The position numbers and the translations under genes were made by a program. Under the pieces are notes generated by a model. The model was given only the letters and a program-made list of their open reading frames with translations, searched no databases and was not told the DNA's origin. Source: Candidatus Bathyarchaeota archaeon (GTDB taxonomy: Archaea > Thermoproteota > Bathyarchaeia > TCS64). From it: a stretch of DNA of 9,643 nt. The DNA lies in NCBI GenBank assembly GCA_026394265.1, contig JAPKYO010000064.1:1-9643 (forward strand), in the 5' to 3' direction. Of this stretch, positions 5,628-9,643 are shown in pieces. The first letter of the stretch is position 1, and each line of letters starts with the position of its first letter.

Positions 5628-7706
5628 ATGAGAGAAAGACGGCGTATAGATCCCTTTCGAATTAGTAAAGCACTCCTAATTATGCTCGTAGTGAGTATAA
5701 CGTTAGGTCAAGTGACTGTTGTTAAGTCAATTTCCACGATTCAAACAATTGGTCCGTGGACCCTGTCTAAGCCATGGAACCCGTTAAAGATCGCGAATAA
5801 CACGATCCCAATAGGGGAAACCATGGATGTATCCGCCGTACTAGAGGTTGGGAAGAAGTATCACATCTTCCTCGTCGGGGATTGGGTGAACCCAGACAAT
5901 CCACAAACTGACTATGATGTAATCGTCCGATCACCGTATGACTCCCTGACCTTCACAGAGGCGACAGGCCTCCCAGAGCAGGTATCAAATGATCCGTCGG
6001 GGCAGTTCTACCTACCCCAACAATCCGGACCATATCACTTCCTAATACACAACGACCTGGAGGACTCACACGGCGCCCAGTCCGCCATTTTCATGATCAT
6101 TGAACACGTGGACACTGACAAGAGGTACTCAGCTGAGCTTCAGGGTAGATTGGTCCCGGGGGATAGCCCGAAGCAGCTATTCGCGGCTGGGTACGAGTTC
6201 ACCACCTCGGCAGCTAACTTCACGGTCTCCGTGGACACGCCTGATGAAATCGACATGTTCGAGGCAAGGGTGTACCCCATGGCTAATCTGCAGGGCGATG
6301 GTTACGATTTAAAGGGCCAACCGACGCCACAAGGTGCTTATCTCAACAACACATACGCAGGCGACTATGGCGGCTACAACACGACCTTCGGGGGCTACAG
6401 AAACTCCCTCTTCTCCGCCAGCTGTAAGTCCATGGGCGACAAGATGGAGATACAGATGAGTATGGCGGGTGGTTCAACGAACTCGACCAGCCCATCAAAT
6501 TCCACCTCCCCAAGCAGCCCCGTGACATATTTCCTAGTGCTAATCGCCGAATATTCGAAGTTCGATCATACCACCCAGGTCCCCTTCTACATCAAGACCG
6601 ACTCCACGGCACCGACCCCCGTTCTATACAAACCACTCGGCTTGGTCTACGCAGACGAAGCACCCAAGATCTACGCCAACATCACTTCAACGAGATCGAT
6701 ACTGAAGGCGTGGGCGAACCTCACCATCAACGGGATTCAATTAGACCAATCAATCAACCTCGCCAAGGTTGGGAGAGGCTACGAGTGCGACCTGCCGGTC
6801 TTCAAAGCCAAGGATCAGGTCAACTACTCCATATGTGCAGAGGACGAGATCGGGAATATCGGCAAGTTCGACTCGTCCTTCAACGTGAAGAACCGGACGA
6901 CGACTCAATGCAGCGTCGCGGACGCCGATGTCTTAGGTGGTTCATCTATAGAGCTCTTTGGGCAAACAACTATAGCCAACACCGACGTAACGCTGAACTT
7001 CACGTGCAGCGACTACAAGGACGCCGTCACCGTGAAAAGCGATAAATCGGGTGGATTCATGTACAGTTTCACTCCGAAACTACCGGGTCACTGGTCGGTT
7101 GTCGCCACTTACAAAGGTGACGCGGTAAATTATCCCTCAAACAGCACATCAGCGGACTTCAATATGACCCCCCAACCCACGAAGGTCACCTGTTCCCCAT
7201 CTTCAAGCGAAGTAAAGATTAATCAACCATTGAAGCTAGTTGGAGCTGCAACCCCGGCGATCGCAGGGTTGGCCGTCAATGTCATCATGTCTTCCTCAGC
7301 TGGGGCGAAGAATCAGACTGTCATAACAAAGGATGACGGTTCGTTCTCGCTTGAGGTACCCTTAGAGGAAGGAGACTGGGAGGTTGTCGCTCAGATCACA
7401 GGAAACTGGAGGTACGCCTCGTCGAGCAGCATGATAATCTCGGCGACGGTTGTGCCGCTGAGCTTCATCGATAAGGCGGTCGCCACGCTCTCCCTCATGG
7501 CCAGCCCGCCGTACCTCTACATACTCGTGTTCGCCTCGGGGATAGTCGTTGCCTTGGTGGTGCGGTGGAAGAGCGCATCAATTGCGGCGAAGGTCCCCGA
7601 GCCCATACGGGGTCTCCTTATAAAGTTCGGCGGATCCAAGGGTGGGAAGAAGAGAGAGAACACCACGGGCAGGCAAAAATACAAGAGGCAGAGCGAAGAC
7701 TCCTAA
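5628..7706 (+). CDS. secreted, membrane-anchored, N-glycosylatable Ig-like surface protein
   Basis: A 692-residue surface protein. A basic N-terminus (RERRR) and a hydrophobic stretch at about 14-32 form an ordinary Sec signal peptide, not a pilin leader. The N-terminal part (about 45-165) looks like a beta-sandwich domain; its family is not certain. A Ser/Thr/Asn-rich linker with two NSTSPS copies (285-296) follows. Two bacterial-type Ig-like repeats occupy about 425-513 and 516-608; both contain a GGF/GSF...P...G.W.VVA... pattern. A single transmembrane helix at about 628-645 is followed by a basic cytoplasmic tail (about 646-692). Fourteen N-X-S/T sequons lie outside the membrane, indicating a heavily glycosylated extracellular protein. 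Six ectodomain cysteines (266, 386, 403, 428, 460, 522) could pair. It starts 8 nt after the pilin-like gene and is co-transcribed with the pilus machinery. Role as adhesin, filament anchor or S-layer-linked stator is inferred. Surface location is well supported. Confidence 0.82.
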   Translation: MRERRRIDPFRISKALLIMLVVSITLGQVTVVKSISTIQTIGPWTLSKPWNPLKIANNTIPIGETMDVSAVLEVGKKYHIFLVGDWVNPDNPQTDYDVIVRSPYDSLTFTEATGLPEQVSNDPSGQFYLPQQSGPYHFLIHNDLEDSHGAQSAIFMIIEHVDTDKRYSAELQGRLVPGDSPKQLFAAGYEFTTSAANFTVSVDTPDEIDMFEARVYPMANLQGDGYDLKGQPTPQGAYLNNTYAGDYGGYNTTFGGYRNSLFSASCKSMGDKMEIQMSMAGGSTNSTSPSNSTSPSSPVTYFLVLIAEYSKFDHTTQVPFYIKTDSTAPTPVLYKPLGLVYADEAPKIYANITSTRSILKAWANLTINGIQLDQSINLAKVGRGYECDLPVFKAKDQVNYSICAEDEIGNIGKFDSSFNVKNRTTTQCSVADADVLGGSSIELFGQTTIANTDVTLNFTCSDYKDAVTVKSDKSGGFMYSFTPKLPGHWSVVATYKGDAVNYPSNSTSADFNMTPQPTKVTCSPSSSEVKINQPLKLVGAATPAIAGLAVNVIMSSSAGAKNQTVITKDDGSFSLEVPLEEGDWEVVAQITGNWRYASSSSMIISATVVPLSFIDKAVATLSLMASPPYLYILVFASGIVVALVVRWKSASIAAKVPEPIRGLLIKFGGSKGGKKRENTTGRQKYKRQSEDS

Positions 7707-7736
7707 TCCCCCGTCTCTCCCTGAGAATTCAAATCG

Positions 7737-8594
7737 TTGAATAGAGAGCCGGTCACTATTGGTACGACTCTCTTGACTTCTAGGTCACGTTTTCTTCCCT
7801 GGTACAGGGCGGCGAGGGCTACCCTTGGCGATCTCATCAATGACCTAAGTGATGTCGACGTTATGGAATACGTCTCCGACGACAGGCTTCTCACAATTCC
7901 ACTATCGATAGGGGATAGGGAGAAGCGGCCCCTCCCCGTCCTCGAGGTCGAGGAGAATGGAGAGCTGCTGAGTGTATCCATCGTGTACCGGGAAGCCGAG
8001 AATCTGAGACACCTCCGGAACTTGCTCCACTCCAGCCAGACTGAGGCGCAGAGCTCCTTCAACGCCGCGATGAGGCTACTCCCGGTCCCCTTTGAGACTC
8101 GACTGTCGAAGCGGAGCTTCAAGGAGGCGGGCTTTGTTCTGCAAAAGAAGTATGTGGCCAGTCGAGTGGATGCCGCTATGCTTTCGCGTCTCATCGACGA
8201 GGCGGAGGTCATCAGGTCCGGTGGTAGGCGGACATCGAGTGGTCGGAGTATCTACGAGACCCCCGCCACCCCTGTGCTGCAGGTGTTGTATGCCCAGATT
8301 AAACCCGATGAGGGTGAGCTGAGAAAAACACTGCTTGAAATGAGGTCGGTGATGGCTCTTCTTTCGGCCGTTAAGACCCAGAGGGAGATCATACACTCAC
8401 GCATCTCAAAGCCAGTCGATCAGGCTAACCAGGCTAGCCAGTACAGTGATTTCATCAAGTTGGTCAACAAGGCGCGTGAACTTTATGTCATCTCCGCAGA
8501 GGAGAGGCGTGGATTGGATAAGAAGTGGCGCGAGGTCCCCGAGGAGAGGGTGGCCATAGAAGAGGATCTGAGGAGAAGAATCGGGCCTACTTGA
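7737..8594 (+). CDS. unrecognised soluble protein at the end of the pilus operon
   Basis: A 285-residue protein of no family I recognise. It has no signal peptide, no transmembrane segment and no cysteine. The N-terminal half (about 20-100) mixes short strands and helices, with SIGDREKRPLPVLEVEENG at 57-75. The C-terminal half (about 100-282) is mostly charged helix, including a segment with regularly spaced hydrophobics (195-225) and another at 235-282, which could form a helical bundle or short coiled coil. An in-frame TGA at 7722 limits the start to TTG 7737 or later. TTG 7737 has only a weak ribosome site, and ATG 7863 (residue 43) is the first ATG. It follows the surface protein by 30 nt on the same strand, so a cytoplasmic accessory or regulatory role for the pilus is possible but unproven. 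Its last 8 nt overlap the end of the opposing flavodoxin gene. Coding status is supported by length, sensible composition and operon position. Confidence 0.7.
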   Translation: MNREPVTIGTTLLTSRSRFLPWYRAARATLGDLINDLSDVDVMEYVSDDRLLTIPLSIGDREKRPLPVLEVEENGELLSVSIVYREAENLRHLRNLLHSSQTEAQSSFNAAMRLLPVPFETRLSKRSFKEAGFVLQKKYVASRVDAAMLSRLIDEAEVIRSGGRRTSSGRSIYETPATPVLQVLYAQIKPDEGELRKTLLEMRSVMALLSAVKTQREIIHSRISKPVDQANQASQYSDFIKLVNKARELYVISAEERRGLDKKWREVPEERVAIEEDLRRRIGPT

Positions 8595-9051
8595 GGGTCT
8601 TCGCGAATTCCTTGCCCCACGTCTTGCACTCGGCAAGGGTCTCCTTCTGCTTTGTCTTTATCTCGAAGTCGACCTTGACGCAGACCTTTGGGGCTACCTT
8701 GTAGCCTAGGGCTTCGACGTAGCCTTTGAGGCGGTCCTCCATGACCCACGCGCCGTCGTAGCCGTAGCTGCCGAAGACTGCGGCCTTCTTGCCCTTCATC
8801 TTCATCTTGCCGAGTTTGACGTAGCTCTCGATGTGGCTGAGGAAGTCCTTCATGTCGTTCGTCACGTCGGCATATCTTGTTGGGCTGCCGAATGCGACGC
8901 CGTCGTTCTCCTCTAGGAGGGTGAGGGGGAATGGTTCACCGATCTTCTTGACGGTGACCTCCGCCCCTGCTTCCTTGGCGCCCTCCGCGATAGCGGTGGC
9001 CATCTTCTCGGTGTTCCCTGTCTTACTGTCGTAGACGATGAGTACTTTCAT
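8587..9051 (-). CDS. flavodoxin family protein (FMN-binding electron carrier)
   Basis: A 154-residue single-domain flavodoxin. From the chosen ATG it begins MKVLIVYDSKTGNTEKMA, the strand-loop-helix that binds FMN phosphate (SKTGNT, about 9-14). FGSPTRYADVT (about 55-65) matches the second FMN loop, and AVFGSYGYDGAWVMEDRL (about 91-108) the third. Length is normal for a short-chain flavodoxin. ATG 9051 is preferred because GTGA at 9057-9060 serves as its ribosome site at 5 nt. The in-frame GTG at 9060 would add three residues and has no site of its own. The gene is convergent with the pilus operon and overlaps its last gene by 8 nt. It is divergent from the radical SAM gene, with a TATA element between them. 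The product would be a low-potential one-electron donor; the partner is not known, and the radical SAM neighbour is a candidate. Confidence 0.92.
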   Translation of the reverse strand: MKVLIVYDSKTGNTEKMATAIAEGAKEAGAEVTVKKIGEPFPLTLLEENDGVAFGSPTRYADVTNDMKDFLSHIESYVKLGKMKMKGKKAAVFGSYGYDGAWVMEDRLKGYVEALGYKVAPKVCVKVDFEIKTKQKETLAECKTWGKEFAKTLK

Positions 9052-9096
9052 TGTGTTCACTTTTACCCAGCGGTTGTTTCAACTCTTCCCAACGGA

Positions 9097-9105
9097 TTAT
9101 ATATA
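9097..9105. promoter_or_regulatory. palindromic TATA box between divergent flavodoxin and radical SAM genes
   Basis: TTATATATA with an exact palindromic core TATATATA (9098-9105) stands alone in a GC-richer 80-nt intergenic region. Read leftward, initiation about 25 nt away falls near 9075, giving the flavodoxin mRNA a leader of about 24 nt that contains its ribosome site. Read rightward, initiation falls near 9127, only a few nt before ATG 9132, so a rightward transcript from it would be nearly leaderless. The fit is best for flavodoxin; use in both directions is possible. Confidence 0.6.
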
Positions 9106-9122
9106 GGTTGCCGGGTGGCTGG

Positions 9123-9127
9123 GGTGA
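9123..9127 (+). promoter_or_regulatory. Shine-Dalgarno-like GGTGA before the radical SAM gene
   Basis: GGTGA lies 4 nt before ATG 9132, slightly close. It supports this start over the internal ATG at 9189. If the TATA box at 9097-9105 drives this gene, the transcript may begin too late to carry the site. Confidence 0.45.
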
Positions 9128-9131
9128 TTGT

Positions 9132-9643
9132 ATGGAGATAGGGGAGATCCGGTGTAAGAGCATCCTCGGTAGGAGCGGCATCGGCGGGATGGACTACGCC
9201 GTCAACCCCTACCTCGGGTGCGGCCATGCCTGCGCCTACTGCTACGCCCGCTTCATGAGGCGGATGGGCCACCCCGGAGAGGCCTGGGGGAGCTTCGTCG
9301 ACGTCAAGGTGAACGCCGTCGAGAGGCTCCGCGAGGAGGCGGCGAAGAAGCCACGTGGGCGGGTGTTGCTGAGCAGTGTTACCGATGCTTACCAGCCCAT
9401 CGAGGCGAAGTATAGGCTGACCCGGGGCTGTCTCGAGGTCCTGCTCGAGCACGGTTACCGCGTCGACGTCCTAACGAAGAACGATCTTGTCCTCAGAGAC
9501 TTGGATCTGCTTAGGCGTTTCGATGAGGTGGAGGTCGGGTTCACAATAACGGCCCTGGATGACGCTGTAAGGATGGCCTTCGAGCCCGGAGCATCATCGA
9601 TACAGGCGCGGCTGGACGCGTTGAAGCGGTTCAGCGACGAGGG
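9132..9643 (+). CDS. radical SAM protein, SplB/COG1533-like (truncated by window end)
   Basis: The first 170 residues of a radical SAM enzyme that runs off the right edge with no stop. NPYLGCGHACAYCYARF (25-41) supplies the CX3CX2C motif (C30, C34, C37) that binds the [4Fe-4S] cluster for S-adenosylmethionine cleavage. The NPY.GC.H.C.YCYAR context, followed by LLSSVTDAYQPIEAKYRLTR (79-98), is typical of SplB-related 'DNA repair photolyase' proteins of COG1533. The true substrate of most members, including archaeal ones, is unknown, so DNA repair should not be assumed. The gene is divergent from flavodoxin across an 80-nt gap. Codon use is GC-rich like the ATPase gene. Family assignment is confident; the C-terminal half cannot be assessed. 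Confidence 0.9.
   Translation, partial: MEIGEIRCKSILGRSGIGGMDYAVNPYLGCGHACAYCYARFMRRMGHPGEAWGSFVDVKVNAVERLREEAAKKPRGRVLLSSVTDAYQPIEAKYRLTRGCLEVLLEHGYRVDVLTKNDLVLRDLDLLRRFDEVEVGFTITALDDAVRMAFEPGASSIQARLDALKRFSDE

Noticed and set aside
6478..6522. DNA-level direct repeat or CRISPR-like unit
   Set aside because: Only two imperfect copies exist, they are in frame and differ at synonymous positions; it is a protein linker repeat.
7703..8212. 169-codon open frame on the - strand opposite the unknown protein
   Set aside because: No ribosome site and Ser/Arg-rich composition typical of an antisense shadow. The + strand frame is longer and fits the operon, though as that protein is unrecognised the choice is not absolute.
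9052..9060. GTG 9060 as the flavodoxin start
   Set aside because: It forms part of the GTGA ribosome site of ATG 9051, and flavodoxins begin directly with the first strand MKVLIVY.
1..9643. tRNA, rRNA, CRISPR array or insertion sequence
   Set aside because: No tRNA-like or rRNA-like segment, no spaced direct repeats, and no transposase or paired terminal repeats with target duplications were seen by reading.

Overview
The window looks like a chromosomal segment of an archaeon, most probably of the TACK/Thermoproteota side and perhaps Bathyarchaeia. The evidence is class III (prepilin-type) signal peptides of archaeal form, a secretion ATPase and a two-domain TadC-like membrane protein of archaeal type, AGGTGA/GGAGGT ribosome binding sites, a T-tract terminator and an archaeal-style TATA box. 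The phylum-level placement is inferred from how the proteins look; no marker gene is present.

Positions 1-219 are an AT-rich non-coding upstream region. It is followed by a seven-gene rightward cluster at 220-8594. In order: a small type IV pilin (220-699) closed by a T-rich terminator; a GspE/FlaI/PilB-family assembly ATPase with a long disordered tail (753-2570); a polytopic TadC/FlaJ/PilC-type platform protein (2572-4335); a second small pilin (4332-4766); a larger pilin-like protein with a C-terminal cysteine cluster (4738-5619); a large secreted, heavily N-glycosylatable, membrane-anchored Ig-like protein (5628-7706); and an unrecognised soluble protein (7737-8594). From the ATPase on, the first four genes overlap or nearly abut (+1, -4 and -29 nt) and the last two follow at 8 and 30 nt, so they look like one translationally coupled operon.

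The simplest reading is a complete, uncharacterised archaeal type IV pilus or related surface-filament assembly locus. The ATPase drives the TadC-like platform. The platform extrudes a major pilin (probably the 220-699 product) together with two minor pilins. The Ig-like protein would sit in the membrane facing outward as an adhesin, stator or S-layer-like anchor. No prepilin peptidase or archaellum accessory gene (flaC-H type) is visible, so processing would depend on a peptidase encoded elsewhere.

The right end is a separate unit. A leftward flavodoxin (8587-9051) has a stop codon overlapping the end of the pilus operon. It is divergent from a rightward SplB-like radical SAM protein (9132 to the window end, truncated), and a palindromic TATA element lies between the two. 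Flavodoxin as electron donor to the radical SAM iron-sulfur cluster is a plausible functional pairing.
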